Assembly: GCF_030295705.1 (NCBI RefSeq)
Contig: NZ_AP027274.1
Location: 248,001-312,000, forward strand
DNA: 64,000 nt
Source: Polynucleobacter sp. TUM22923
GTDB taxonomy: Bacteria > Pseudomonadota > Gammaproteobacteria > Burkholderiales > Burkholderiaceae
Reading direction: 5' to 3'
Part shown: positions 17,264 through 26,117 of the stretch, in pieces
How positions within the stretch are numbered: the stretch's first letter is position 1
Layout: the number at the start of each line of letters is the position of its first letter
Program-made: the position numbers and the translations under genes
Notes under the pieces: generated by a model
Database searches by the model: none
What the model was told of the DNA's origin: nothing
What the model saw: only the letters and a program-made list of their open reading frames with translations

Positions 17264-18742
17264 CTAGAGACCCAAACAAACATATTTGAGCTCTAAGTAT
17301 TCATCCATACCGTAGACGCTGCCTTCTCGTCCCAATCCTGATTGCTTGACGCCACCAAAGGGCCCCACTTCATTAGAGATGATTCCGGAGTTCACACCCA
17401 CAATGCCGTACTCTAGGGCTTCAGCAGTTCTCCAGATACGACCAATATCTCGACTGTAAAAATAAGAAGCTAAGCCAAATTGGCTATTGTTGGCCAGTGC
17501 AATAACCCCTTCATCATTCTCAAAACTCATGATGGCTGCTACTGGACCAAAGGTCTCTTCATGGGTAATGAGCATGTCATTGCTGACATTAGACAAAATG
17601 GTGGGTTCATAAAAGGTGCCGCCCAGAGAAGAACGTTTGCCACCGGTGACTAAAGCAGCGCCTTTACTTAATGCGTCAGCAACATGGCGCTCTACTTTCT
17701 GAAGGGCGGCTGGCTCAATGAGTGGCCCCTGCGTAGTGCCCTGATCCATTCCATTACCCAGTTTGATGCTTTGCACTGCTTTAGCAAACTTTTCTACAAA
17801 CTCCGCTTGGACACTTTTATGGACATAAAACCGATTGGCGCATACACAGGTTTGACCCGAGTTACGATATTTAGAAGCCATAGCGCCAGAGACAGCTGCA
17901 TCAATGTCGGCATCTTCAAAAACAATGAAGGGAGCATGGCCACCCAGCTCAAGCGCTAGTTTCTTAATAGTGGGGGCGCATTGGGCCATTAAGATGCGAC
18001 CGACTTCAGTAGAGCCTGTAAAAGATAAATGACGTACGACAGTGGATTCACAAAGGGTTTTGCCAATAGCAATGGACTGATCTGCATCGGCTGTGAGGAT
18101 ATTAATAACACCAGCGGGTACACCAGCACGCTGAGCCAATTCTGCTAAAGCCAGTGCAGATAATGGCGTGAGCTCTGCTGGTTTAATCACGATGGTGCAA
18201 CCTGCCGCCATAGCAGGCGCAATTTTGCGAGTGATCATGGCAATAGGGAAGTTCCAGGGCGTAATGGCAACACATACGCCAATAGGCTGCTTCATGACGA
18301 TGAGGCGTTTATCACTCCAGGTAGAGCCTGGTATTGAGCCTGCTACGCGCTTCGCTTCCTCTGCAAACCATTCGATAAATGAAGCGCCATAAGTCACTTC
18401 ACCAGTGGATTCGACTAGAGGCTTGCCTTGCTCAAGGGTCATGAGGGTAGCGAGATCTTGCGTATTGGCAATGATGAGATCAAACCATTTGCGCATGACG
18501 CTGGCACGCTCTTTACCGGTTTTACTTTTCCATTCTTTAAATGCGGTGTCTGCAGCACCAATCGCAAGCTTAGCGTCTAGTGGCGCCAGATTAGTAACTT
18601 GGGCAATCAGTTCGCCTGTTGCTGGATTGGTGACATCAAACTGCTTGCCAGATTGAGCCTGAACCCATTGCCCATTGATAAACGCCTCTTCTTTAAAAAG
18701 GCTTGGATCTTTTAGCAGCTTACGAATATCAACTTTTTGCAT
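17264..18742 (-). CDS. gabD: NAD(P)+-dependent succinate-semialdehyde dehydrogenase
   Basis: Aldehyde dehydrogenase superfamily member oxidising succinate semialdehyde to succinate. The catalytic Glu segment LELGGHAPFIVFEDADID and the catalytic cysteine in RNSGQTCVCANRFYV (the first Cys of the pair, about 294) are visible. So are FTGSTEVGR of the cofactor loop and the C-terminal EEYLELKY-type ending (MDEYLELKYVCLGL). Its 492 residues match GabD. No gabT or regulator neighbour is present, so substrate preference rests on overall resemblance to GabD/DavD. It appears to be monocistronic. Confidence 0.87.
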   Translation of the reverse strand: MQKVDIRKLLKDPSLFKEEAFINGQWVQAQSGKQFDVTNPATGELIAQVTNLAPLDAKLAIGAADTAFKEWKSKTGKERASVMRKWFDLIIANTQDLATLMTLEQGKPLVESTGEVTYGASFIEWFAEEAKRVAGSIPGSTWSDKRLIVMKQPIGVCVAITPWNFPIAMITRKIAPAMAAGCTIVIKPAELTPLSALALAELAQRAGVPAGVINILTADADQSIAIGKTLCESTVVRHLSFTGSTEVGRILMAQCAPTIKKLALELGGHAPFIVFEDADIDAAVSGAMASKYRNSGQTCVCANRFYVHKSVQAEFVEKFAKAVQSIKLGNGMDQGTTQGPLIEPAALQKVERHVADALSKGAALVTGGKRSSLGGTFYEPTILSNVSNDMLITHEETFGPVAAIMSFENDEGVIALANNSQFGLASYFYSRDIGRIWRTAEALEYGIVGVNSGIISNEVGPFGGVKQSGLGREGSVYGMDEYLELKYVCLGL

Positions 18743-18829
18743 GGGGTCATCTCCTCAATCTCTTTGATCTATATCAACATCGATTTACTATGGTAGTCCA
18801 TAAATTTTATTTCTCAGAGGAAATTTGAA

Positions 18830-19036
18830 ATGTCTACAGGTTCAACGGTCGACATGAAGAGAGTAAATGCTCGCTTTATGGTAAAGCCTGTAAGTAAAGC
18901 GAGTTATACCTTGGGGGAGTTGCTGGCGCAGTGTAATGCTGGAGAAGTACGCTTAATGAGCCCAATGTGCACAATACGTCCAATAGAAGACATATTGTGG
19001 TTAAAAATACATCTTGTTGGTAATGAGATTATTTAA
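18830..19036 (+). CDS. MazE-like antitoxin, possibly decayed
   Basis: Sixty-eight residues with a good ribosome site (AGAGGA) upstream. The middle KPVSKASYTLGELLAQCN and the end VGNEII match the C-terminal toxin-binding tail of MazE/ChpI-type antitoxins (usually RPxYTLDELLAQCD, a Trp-Leu pair, then VGREII). The N-terminal AbrB-type DNA-binding domain is missing or unrecognisable, and the stretch between the two matches looks scrambled. No MazF-like gene follows in 19037-19162. I read it as the remnant of a lost module, though it is translated as far as the sequence shows. Confidence 0.45.
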   Translation: MSTGSTVDMKRVNARFMVKPVSKASYTLGELLAQCNAGEVRLMSPMCTIRPIEDILWLKIHLVGNEII

Positions 19037-19162
19037 CGCAGCACAGTGATGTTTATCTTGTTAACTTAAATCCTACGCAGAGTCACGAGCAGAAGGGCTT
19101 GCGGCTAGTTTAAATAGTGTCACCCAGCGCCTAACCAGCGCCCAACCAACACCCAACTAACT

Positions 19163-19702
19163 CTATCCCGCCGCAATCTCCGTACTACGCAATTGCTGTG
19201 CCAAAAGATCGAGTACGCCGTTAACGTACTTATGACCATCAGTGCCACCAAAGGTTTTAGCCAACTCTACTGCTTCGTTAATAGCTACCTTATATGGAAC
19301 CGATAAATCCATTGCTAGTTCGTAAGTGCCAATAAGAAGGGCGGCATGCTCTACGGGAGATAGTTCATTAATAGGGCGATCTAAGGCAGGCGTAATGAGA
19401 CCTTCGAGTTCATCAGTATGCTCAAGCGTGCCAGTAAAGATACCTTGGAACAAATCGTGCTGACAACGACGAAAACCAGGATCTTCAGCAAGCTGTCTGG
19501 CAATTGCTGCAGCATTAGGCAAGCTACCTGCACGACGCATTACCAAGCTTTGGTAGACACCCTGTAAGGCGTACTCACGGGCACGGCGACGTGGTGTGAG
19601 GGAGCGCTTAGGGGCGCTGTTGGCTGCAGCGGTTGTCGAAGTGGTTGCTGCAGTGGTTGCCGCAGTTGTTGCTGCAGCTGCAGGAAGAGTGTTTTTAGTC
19701 AT
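19163..19702 (-). CDS. nusB: Transcription antitermination factor NusB
   Basis: All-helical RNA-binding protein of rRNA antitermination complexes. Recognised from RRRAREYALQGVYQ, the DLFQGIFTG segment and the C-terminal PYKVAINEAVELAKTFGG followed by KYVNGVLDLLA. I chose the ATG at 19702 because the longer open frame would overlap the last 32 bases of ribH. An N-terminal extension of about 25 residues rich in Ala and Thr, coded by GCTGCA/GTT-type repeats (19610-19690), precedes the conserved domain and is probably disordered. Third gene of the ribBA-ribH-nusB operon, a common pairing. Confidence 0.93.
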   Translation of the reverse strand: MTKNTLPAAAATTAATTAATTSTTAAANSAPKRSLTPRRRAREYALQGVYQSLVMRRAGSLPNAAAIARQLAEDPGFRRCQHDLFQGIFTGTLEHTDELEGLITPALDRPINELSPVEHAALLIGTYELAMDLSVPYKVAINEAVELAKTFGGTDGHKYVNGVLDLLAQQLRSTEIAAG

Positions 19703-19721
19703 GTACTGGTTATCTTCCGAA

Positions 19722-20237
19722 TTACTCTTGGGGATTGCTGATTTCAAAATCAATATCTGGGGTTAGTGCTAAGGCCAGATTGGCCATCTCAACAACTGCT
19801 CTAGCGCAGTCTGCTCCTTTAACCTGCACACGCACTTGAGCTTGTTCATCAGTTTCACAAGTGAGCACACCATTGGCGATGGGTAGACCAGATTCTAGGC
19901 AGATGCGGCTAATGCCAGCAGCAGATTCATTTGAGACCAACTCAAAGTGGTATGTCTCACCCCGAATGACCGCGCCTAAAGCAACTAAGCCATCAAATTC
20001 ACCAGTCTCCGCTAGCTTTTGCAGTGCAAACGGAATTTCTAATGCACCGGGTACGGTAACTAATTTAATGTCGGCTTGGGATACACCCAATTGGATTAAC
20101 TCTTCAATACAAGCAGTGGTTAGCGCAGAGCAATGCGCTTCATTAAAGCGCGCTTGCACAATGCCTACCCGCAGGTCTTCACCATTGAGATCGCTGGCTA
20201 ATACGCCAACGGATTGTTCGTTATCTAATGTGTTCAT
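19722..20237 (-). CDS. ribH: 6,7-dimethyl-8-ribityllumazine synthase
   Basis: Penultimate step of riboflavin synthesis. It condenses 3,4-dihydroxy-2-butanone 4-phosphate with the ribitylaminouracil. Substrate motifs visible are VQARFNE (about 27-33), [10 protein letters not shown] and [17 protein letters not shown] with the catalytic His. The 171 residues include about a 15-residue N-terminal extension. It follows ribBA and precedes nusB on the minus strand. The 69 bases after ribBA contain a 9-bp tandem repeat. Confidence 0.95.
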   Translation of the reverse strand: MNTLDNEQSVGVLASDLNGEDLRVGIVQARFNEAHCSALTTACIEELIQLGVSQADIKLVTVPGALEIPFALQKLAETGEFDGLVALGAVIRGETYHFELVSNESAAGISRICLESGLPIANGVLTCETDEQAQVRVQVKGADCARAVVEMANLALALTPDIDFEISNPQE

Positions 20238-20272
20238 AGGGTCTTGGGGTTTAACTTTAGGGGTTTAATCTT

Positions 20273-20306
20273 TATTAGATTTAGTAGATTTAGTAGATTA
20301 GATAAA
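20273..20306. repeat. Tandem repeat of 9 bp (TAGATTTAG-type) after ribBA
   Basis: The AT-rich stretch between the ribBA stop and ribH contains about three overlapping copies of a 9-bp unit (TAGATTTAG and variants), immediately downstream of the ribBA stop on the coding strand. Confidence 0.75.
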
Positions 20307-21452
20307 TTAGCTCGATTGCTCTGGCTCAAAAGGCATGTAGCCAGTCACTTCAAGCTTATAGCCTGACAAGCTGGGAACCGGATTAGGGTTAGCAAGCAAA
20401 CGCATTTTGCCAACGCCCAGATCTTTCAGAATTTGAGCACCAATACCGTAACTCCGAAAATCAGTCTTCCGAGCCAGTGGTTTAGCCGCCGCTTCTGTTT
20501 GTGAACCATTGAGTTTATGAAACTGTGCAAGCCAATCCACATCACCTGGCGCTGCAATGCCAGAGGCATTTAAAAGCACGGCAACCCCAGCAGGGGCATT
20601 GGCTAGTTTTTGCAATGCCTGTGCAAGAGGCCAGGAGTGAGTACTGACATTCGCATCTAAAAAATCCAATACTGTGACAGGTTCATGAACCCGCACTAGT
20701 GTTTCAGTAGTCTCAGAAGGGGTGCCATGCACTAAAGCAAGATGTATACAGGAGCTAGGGGTATCACGATAGATGATCCCCTGAAACTTACCCCAAGGGG
20801 TATTGAACTCCCGCTCACCTTCCCGCACAACAATACTTTCATGTTGGCTGCGGTATTGAATGAGGTCAGCGATACTGCCGATTTTGAGTTGATGCTCTTT
20901 AGCAAATATCAATAGATCTGGCAGACGCGCCATGCTGCCATCGTCTTTCATAATCTCGCAAATGACGGCAGTGGGAGAGCATCCAGCCATACCGGCTAAA
21001 TCACATCCGGCTTCCGTATGGCCAGAGCGAATGAGTACGCCACCTGGTTGCGCCATCAATGGAAAGATATGCCCTGGCTGAACAAGATCATTAGGCTTAG
21101 CATTGGGCGCTACCGCAGTTTGGATCGTGAGCGCCCGGTCTGCCGCAGAAATGCCTGTTGTGACACCACGCGCCGCTTCAATCGATACCGTGAAATTAGT
21201 CCCCATCGAGGCGCCGTTATCCCTCACCATCAGGGGGAGGTTTAATTGTTGGCAGCGCTCGCGAGTTAAGGTGAGGCAAATCAGCCCACGACCATGTTTG
21301 GCCATGAAATTAACTGCCTCGGCTGTGACATGGTCAGCAGCTAAAACGAGATCACCTTCATTCTCGCGGTCTTCTTCATCGACCAGAATGACCATCTTGC
21401 CCGCTTTAAGCTCAGCAACGATTTCTTCTGTGGAGGCGAGGGTATTTTGCAT
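20307..21452 (-). CDS. ribBA: 3,4-dihydroxy-2-butanone 4-phosphate synthase with degenerate GTP cyclohydrolase II domain
   Basis: The N-terminal domain (residues about 1-205) is a full RibB with [12 protein letters not shown] (metal-binding acidic loop), HGRGLICL and [10 protein letters not shown]. The C-terminal domain (about 210-381) has the RibA fold outline ([33 protein letters not shown]). It lacks the zinc-binding Cys motif normally seen as FGSxRCDC; the corresponding stretch is [13 protein letters not shown]. So only the RibB activity is expected, as in the proteins sometimes called RibBX. A separate RibA should exist elsewhere in the genome. First gene of ribBA-ribH-nusB. Confidence 0.92.
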   Translation of the reverse strand: MQNTLASTEEIVAELKAGKMVILVDEEDRENEGDLVLAADHVTAEAVNFMAKHGRGLICLTLTRERCQQLNLPLMVRDNGASMGTNFTVSIEAARGVTTGISAADRALTIQTAVAPNAKPNDLVQPGHIFPLMAQPGGVLIRSGHTEAGCDLAGMAGCSPTAVICEIMKDDGSMARLPDLLIFAKEHQLKIGSIADLIQYRSQHESIVVREGEREFNTPWGKFQGIIYRDTPSSCIHLALVHGTPSETTETLVRVHEPVTVLDFLDANVSTHSWPLAQALQKLANAPAGVAVLLNASGIAAPGDVDWLAQFHKLNGSQTEAAAKPLARKTDFRSYGIGAQILKDLGVGKMRLLANPNPVPSLSGYKLEVTGYMPFEPEQSS

Positions 21453-21604
21453 AGCCCTCTATTTTAAGCTGAGCAGCAGTTTTTCGGGCTACATCGTGAG
21501 ATCTTTCATAAATAGAGAAGATATTCATTCAATATCCGGTCTTTCTGACGACTGAGCTTACTTATACCGATTTTCCAAGCCATTGCGGATCGAGACAATG
21601 GCTG

Positions 21605-21886
21605 ATGTCCCCCAAATCCACCTCATTACAGCTGACCCCCGAAAAGCTGGTTCATGCCAATGGATTCATATTGCTTGAAGTCTTGGTGGCCATGAGTCTA
21701 GTCGCTAGCAGTTGGATAGCATTAGGAGCGACTTATCAGCAATTAGCATTGCGACTAGCAATAGTCCAAGAGCAGCGGGTGCAGATGAAAAAAGCATTAG
21801 ATGAGCATGAAATCAATACCTTGGGGCATAAACAATTTCAGCCAAGGACCCCATCAGCAGAAACCACACAAAAAAAGTTTAAATGA
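21605..21886 (+). CDS. Prepilin-like protein (PilV/GspI type)
   Basis: A 93-residue protein with a long leader and a class III cleavage site: Gly before FILLEVLVAMSLVASSWIAL, with Glu at mature position 5 and a hydrophobic helix. This is a type IV minor pilin/pseudopilin pattern, here without the globular domain of typical PilV. It is the first of four short, overlapping prepilin-like genes in the order PilV-, PilW-, PilX- and FimT/GspH-like, as in minor-pilin operons. It lies divergent from ribBA and ends by overlapping the next gene (ATGA). Confidence 0.75.
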   Translation: MSPKSTSLQLTPEKLVHANGFILLEVLVAMSLVASSWIALGATYQQLALRLAIVQEQRVQMKKALDEHEINTLGHKQFQPRTPSAETTQKKFK

Positions 21887-22554
21887 GTCTGCTGGAGTGC
21901 CTCGTAGGTCTTGCCATCTCCCTCATCCTAGTCACACCCCTAATGAAAACTAGTGGCGAACTAATCGCGAAACAAATTGAATATGAAAAAACCCAATCGC
22001 TCACTGCGGAAGCTGATCGTGCTTTGGAACTCATTGGTCGATCTATTCGTATGGCGGGTTACCAGCCTACGGCTTCTTTCGCTAGAGGGCGTCATCCATC
22101 CAAATCAGCTCAAGCCTTTATCCAGATTCAGAAAAAGAGTGGGTATCAAGGCTCGGATGCATTGATGGTGAAGCATGCTTTATCTAGCGCAGGAGATTTA
22201 GATTGCATCGGAAACACCCTGTCACCAGGCCGTACTAAAAATGGCTTAGCGCAGCAGGGCTTTGTAGTAGATCGACCAGCCTCTGCTCCAAAAGGTGGGC
22301 GTGTGAATGGAGGTGGAGGTGGAAGTAGAAGTGGGGGTGGAAGTGGAGGTGGAAGTGGAGGTTCGCTCATCTGCCAATCATTAGATAAGGAAGGCCGACT
22401 CCAAAACACAACCCTCATGAATGGAGTCCATTACTTTGCTGTTGAAGCATTGCCGGCGCCATCCGGCAAGGCTTATAGAGTTAGGCTAGAAATGACTGAT
22501 GGGCACTTAATACATCGAGTGTTTGAGCGCACATTTGCTAGTCGTAATCTCTGA
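21883..22554 (+). CDS. PilW-like minor pilin lacking a leader peptide
   Basis: A 223-residue protein whose first residues are MSLLECLVGLAISLILVTP. This is exactly the mature N terminus of a prepilin with Glu at +5, but with no basic leader and no Gly before it. A stop (TAA, 21880-21882) sits directly before the ATG. The rest resembles PilW: TAEADRALELIGRSIRMAGY. A low-complexity Gly/Ser stretch (VNGGGGGSRSGGGSGGGSGG, about residues 143-162) is coded by a 9-base slippage repeat near 22309-22362. Overlaps its neighbours by 4 and 1 bases. Confidence 0.72.
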   Translation: MSLLECLVGLAISLILVTPLMKTSGELIAKQIEYEKTQSLTAEADRALELIGRSIRMAGYQPTASFARGRHPSKSAQAFIQIQKKSGYQGSDALMVKHALSSAGDLDCIGNTLSPGRTKNGLAQQGFVVDRPASAPKGGRVNGGGGGSRSGGGSGGGSGGSLICQSLDKEGRLQNTTLMNGVHYFAVEALPAPSGKAYRVRLEMTDGHLIHRVFERTFASRNL

Positions 22555-22892
22555 TGATCATTGCTTGGGTTTTATCTCTACTGCTATTGCTGTCTTCCCT
22601 CATTGCCTATATTGAACGCTTAACTGCGTTAGAGATCATTAGCGCCACCACTTTTATTACTGCTAGCAAACAATTTATAGAGGCAGAAAAAGCATTATTA
22701 GCGTGTGAGCAAAACATTTTTAGTATTGCCTTACAAGAGCAATCTGCTTGTCATATTCAGTCAGTAGGGAAAGGTCTTTGGCTGATCTCTACTAAAGGCA
22801 CTAAAGGTACTCCGGTGCTTGAGGTACTGATCTTGGTGGATGAAAAAACAACTGAAGTCACTCGTCTGAATTGGCGTCAACATTTTGAATAA
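22554..22892 (+). CDS. PilX-like minor pilin-locus protein
   Basis: A 112-residue protein with an N-terminal hydrophobic helix (WVLSLLLLLSSLIAYI), then ASKQFIEAEKALLACEQNIF, the pattern seen after the membrane helix of PilX-type proteins. Two cysteines (about 57 and 71) could form a disulfide. It starts at the ATG overlapping the previous stop (TGATG). Assignment depends mostly on gene order between PilW- and FimT-like genes. Confidence 0.6.
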   Translation: MIIAWVLSLLLLLSSLIAYIERLTALEIISATTFITASKQFIEAEKALLACEQNIFSIALQEQSACHIQSVGKGLWLISTKGTKGTPVLEVLILVDEKTTEVTRLNWRQHFE

Positions 22893-23478
22893 ACTAAATC
22901 ACAAAAGTGCCAACGAACAAGGAAGCAGCTTAATAGAGTTAATGGCGGTGGTTCTGATCATTGCCATCATGACAGTCATGACCATGCCGATGTTGCAGGA
23001 GCAAATGGCCGCTCGAGAAATCGATATGCTTGCCAGGCGATTTATTGCCCATGCGCAGTTTGCTCGTGGGCAAGCATTGCAATTGGGTATGGCTGTGCAC
23101 ATTACCCCTTCGGGCAGTGCTGATGGGGCTGATTGGGCTGATTGGGCCGATTGGGAGGACGGCTGGGTTGTAAAGAACGCCTGCCCACCCATCCAGTCCA
23201 AGGCAAATTGTGCCGAGCGGGTATGGTTTGCTCAAAGCGCCATTGCGCCGATCTACTTTAAAGGGGGAGGCAAACAGTTTATGGACCCACATTCCAATAA
23301 AAGGGGGATTACCTTTAATGCTGCTGGGGCAGCAAAGACGGCCCAAGGCGGTTTTGTGGCCAATCGACTGATACTAGGTCATGAGCGGGATTCTCGGCTG
23401 GAGCGCCAGCTGATATTGAGCAGTGGCGGTCGTTGGAGGGTGTGTGATCCCCAGCGGGATAGCAAAGCCTGCCGTTAA
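22885..23478 (+). CDS. FimT/GspH-like prepilin
   Basis: A 197-residue prepilin. The leader ends in EQG, followed by SSLIELMAVVLIIAIMTVM (Glu at +5) and AREIDMLARRFIAHAQFARG, which is typical of GspH/FimT pseudopilins. The TTG at 22885 overlaps the preceding gene by 8 bases and gives a plausible basic leader. A slippage repeat of 9 bp (unit GCTGATTGG, 23119-23155) codes for ADGADWADWADWEDGW, an in-frame length-variable segment. The C terminus GGRWRVCDPQ is usual for FimT. It ends 40 bases before ribD. Confidence 0.78.
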   Translation: MNKLNHKSANEQGSSLIELMAVVLIIAIMTVMTMPMLQEQMAAREIDMLARRFIAHAQFARGQALQLGMAVHITPSGSADGADWADWADWEDGWVVKNACPPIQSKANCAERVWFAQSAIAPIYFKGGGKQFMDPHSNKRGITFNAAGAAKTAQGGFVANRLILGHERDSRLERQLILSSGGRWRVCDPQRDSKACR

Positions 23479-23518
23479 ATTTGGTGTAAGCAGCAACAAT
23501 CGGTTTTAATAGACCCCT

Positions 23519-24658
23519 ATGTATACCGTCGTTGACCATCAATTCATGAGCCAGGCCTTGGCCCAGGCTCAAAAAGCCCTCTACTTATCCACCCCAAACC
23601 CGCGCGTAGGTTGCGTTATTACTAAAGACGGGCAAGTGATTGGGAGTGGATATACCCAAAAAGCCGGCGGAAATCATGCTGAGATAGAGGCTTTAGCCGA
23701 TGCTAAAGCCAATGGCTTTGATGTCTCTGGATCAACGATCTACGTCACCTTAGAGCCCTGTAGTCATGAAGGTAGAACGCCGCCTTGTTCTGATGCACTG
23801 ATCGCGGCTAAGCCAGCGGTAGTGATCGCTGCGATGCTCGATCCTAACCCTCTAGTGAATGGCCGAGGCCTTGAGCGCTTAAAAGCAGCTGGTATTGACG
23901 TGCGCTGTGGTTTGATGGAATCAGAAGCAAGGGCTTTGAACCCAGGATTTATTTCTAGGATGACACGCGGTCTGCCTTGGGTGCGAATGAAAATCGCTGC
24001 AAGCCTAGATGGCAAGACCGCCTTAACGAATGGCACCAGTCAGTGGATCACAGGACCTGAGGCACGCTCAGATGGCCATCACTGGCGTGCACAAGCCTGC
24101 GCTATTTTGACGGGTGCGGGAACGGTGAAAGAAGACGATCCCACACTAAATGTTCGTGATGTAGTGACTGAACGGCAGCCCTGGAAAATCATTATTGATT
24201 CTCGGCTAGAGACACCACTAGACGCTAAGCTATTTACAAATCTCCATCAATCTGGCGTCATCGTCGTTTGTGCTGACATGGATTCTGAAGCGAGCCAAGC
24301 AAAATTAAAGGCACTGCAGGACTTAGGAGTGGAAGTGATTGCAATGGCCAATGCCCATGGCAAGGTAGATCTCGCACAACTTCTGCGCTACTTAGCAAAA
24401 GAGCGTTCTATGAATGAAATACACATCGAGTCAGGCCATAAGCTAAACGGCTCATTACTCCGAGAAAATTGTGTCGACGAGCTCTTGCTCTACTACGCCC
24501 CTTGCTTGTTAGGGGATGGCATCGGCATGGCGAATATCGGTACATTGACTGAGCTCAAGCAACGGCACGATTGGCAAATCATGGATCACACTGTATTAGG
24601 TCAGGACTTACGGGTTCGCTTGGTGCAGTCAAAGCCAAAGCCAAAGCCAAAGCTCTAG
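23519..24658 (+). CDS. ribD: Bifunctional riboflavin deaminase/reductase
   Basis: Diaminohydroxyphosphoribosylaminopyrimidine deaminase plus 5-amino-6-(5-phosphoribosylamino)uracil reductase. The deaminase zinc site is NHAEIEAL (about 52-59) with TLEPCSHEGRTPPC (about 76-89). The reductase half (about 150-370) has MKIAASLDGKTA and HIESGHKLNGSLL. The C terminus ends in a Lys-Pro repeat coded by four AAGCCA-type 6-bp copies (24631-24654). Its 379 residues are normal. ribE follows 49 bases later, so the two are probably cotranscribed. Confidence 0.96.
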   Translation: MYTVVDHQFMSQALAQAQKALYLSTPNPRVGCVITKDGQVIGSGYTQKAGGNHAEIEALADAKANGFDVSGSTIYVTLEPCSHEGRTPPCSDALIAAKPAVVIAAMLDPNPLVNGRGLERLKAAGIDVRCGLMESEARALNPGFISRMTRGLPWVRMKIAASLDGKTALTNGTSQWITGPEARSDGHHWRAQACAILTGAGTVKEDDPTLNVRDVVTERQPWKIIIDSRLETPLDAKLFTNLHQSGVIVVCADMDSEASQAKLKALQDLGVEVIAMANAHGKVDLAQLLRYLAKERSMNEIHIESGHKLNGSLLRENCVDELLLYYAPCLLGDGIGMANIGTLTELKQRHDWQIMDHTVLGQDLRVRLVQSKPKPKPKL

Positions 24659-24707
24659 CCCTAACTTAAAATCCAACAATCACATCAACCCAAATAAAAA
24701 TCCAACT

Positions 24708-25325
24708 ATGTTTACTGGAATCATTACCGCCGTTGGCACCATCAAAAGCGCCCAAGCCAAGGGCGACGGAATGCAGTTATTGATTGAGACCCCTGCGGGC
24801 TATTTGGATGATGTAGCCTTAGGCGATAGCATTGCTATTCAGGGGGCTTGCATGACGGCCACGCACTTTACCAGCACTACTTTTGAGCTGGATATTTCTC
24901 GTGAGTCACTGAACAAGACGGTAGGCCTAGATGTAGTCGGACCCGTGAATCTAGAAAAAGCATTGCGCTTAAATGATCGTTTAGGTGGTCACTTAGTCAG
25001 CGGTCACGTTGATGGGGTTGGCAAGGTAGTTCAATTTGTTGCTGTTGCCCAAGATGCCTACGGTTCTTGGTTGCTCCAGATTGAAGCACCGAAAGCCTTA
25101 GCCCCTTTTCTGGCATACAAGGGTTCTATTGTGGTCAATGGCGTTTCCTTGACCGTCAATCAAACAGAGGACACTGCGCACGCTTGCTTAGTCAGTATCA
25201 ACATTATTCCGCACACACTACAAAACACGACCTTAGGCAATCTTCAGATTAACGACAAGGTTAATTTAGAGGTAGACCTGATTGCGCGGTATGTGGCCAG
25301 AATGCTAGAAACCCAAAACAAATAA
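24708..25325 (+). CDS. ribE: Riboflavin synthase alpha chain
   Basis: Dismutation of two lumazines to riboflavin. It consists of two repeated lumazine-binding barrels. The first starts MFTGIITAVGTI and includes SIAIQGACMT. The second starts GGHLVSGHVDGVGKV and includes VVNGVSLTVN. Its 205 residues match the family. The stop is followed at once by a five-copy 8-bp tandem repeat that separates it from the convergent queC. Confidence 0.96.
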   Translation: MFTGIITAVGTIKSAQAKGDGMQLLIETPAGYLDDVALGDSIAIQGACMTATHFTSTTFELDISRESLNKTVGLDVVGPVNLEKALRLNDRLGGHLVSGHVDGVGKVVQFVAVAQDAYGSWLLQIEAPKALAPFLAYKGSIVVNGVSLTVNQTEDTAHACLVSINIIPHTLQNTTLGNLQINDKVNLEVDLIARYVARMLETQNK

Positions 25326-25364
25326 AGAGCTTAAGAGCTTAAGAGCTAAAGAGCTGAAAAGCTA
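25325..25364. repeat. Tandem repeat, 5 x 8 bp (AAGAGCTT)
   Basis: Five contiguous 8-bp units (AAGAGCTT twice, then AAGAGCTA, AAGAGCTG and AAAAGCTA) begin on the last base of the ribE stop codon and fill the gap to the convergent queC stop. Confidence 0.95.
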
Positions 25365-25373
25365 AACAAGTAA

Positions 25374-26111
25374 CTATTTTTGGTAGCGAGTAGGGTCACT
25401 CAAGTTTGCTTGTGTAAATCCTGCCTGACGTAGGCGGCAAGACTCACATTCTCCACAAGCTTCGCCCAAGTCATTTGCTTGGTAGCAAGAAACTGTTTGA
25501 GAATAATCCACCCCTAGAGTAGTGCCTAAGTGAATGATCTCGGCTTTACTCATGCTAATAATGGGTGCATGAACACGAAAGCGATTGTCATTATTAATTG
25601 CTTCAACACCCGCCTTGGTGGCTAGGTTAGCCATACTTTCAAAAGAAGCCACATAGTCGGGACGACAGTCTGGATAGCCAGAGTAATCCACGGCATTGGC
25701 GCCATAAAAAATATCTAAGCCACCGAGCGATTCAGCCCAACCCAATGCTAGTGATAGCAAGATGGTATTGCGCGCAGGAACGTAAGTCACCGGAATTTCT
25801 TGATCGTTGCTTGGAGTCAGCGGAATATCAATAGAGGAGTCGGTGAGGGCGGAGCCACCAAAGCGGGTGAGATCTAAGTTCACCACCTCATGACGAACGA
25901 CGCCCATCTGTTTAGCAATGTGCTTCGCAGCAGCCAGTTCAGAAGAGTGGCGTTGGCCATAGCCTACTGATAGGACATAGGGCGCGTAACCCAAATCTTT
26001 TGCTAGCGCGAGGATCGTACTGGAATCAAGGCCCCCAGAAAACAGGATCACTGCGGGCGCATGGGGTTTGCGTGGGGCAATATTCTGAAAGGCGGCAGAC
26101 AGCTGAGACAT
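25374..26111 (-). CDS. queC: 7-cyano-7-deazaguanine synthase
   Basis: ATP-dependent enzyme of the queuosine pathway making preQ0. The PP-loop is [15 protein letters not shown] (about 23-37). The zinc ligands are the Cys of VSCYQ and the C-terminal CGECESC (about 219-225). [17 protein letters not shown] is a QueC hallmark. Its 245 residues are normal. It is the last gene of the tol-pal run, six bases after cpoB, an arrangement common in proteobacteria. Confidence 0.96.
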   Translation of the reverse strand: MSQLSAAFQNIAPRKPHAPAVILFSGGLDSSTILALAKDLGYAPYVLSVGYGQRHSSELAAAKHIAKQMGVVRHEVVNLDLTRFGGSALTDSSIDIPLTPSNDQEIPVTYVPARNTILLSLALGWAESLGGLDIFYGANAVDYSGYPDCRPDYVASFESMANLATKAGVEAINNDNRFRVHAPIISMSKAEIIHLGTTLGVDYSQTVSCYQANDLGEACGECESCRLRQAGFTQANLSDPTRYQK

Positions 26112-26117
26112 CAGAAA

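Noticed and set aside
21453..21604. Possible FMN riboswitch upstream of ribBA.
   Set aside because: None of the conserved RFN-element blocks can be found on the coding strand in this interval.
21869..21885. Slippery heptamer A AAA AAG in the zero frame at the end of the PilV-like gene, suggesting -1 frameshifting into the PilW-like gene.
   Set aside because: The -1 frame reads AAA AAA GTT TAA, so it stops directly before the PilW ATG; no fusion or leader would result.
22146..22418. Pro-rich minus-strand frame opposite the PilW-like gene.
   Set aside because: Complement of the Gly/Ser repeat gives polyproline by chance.
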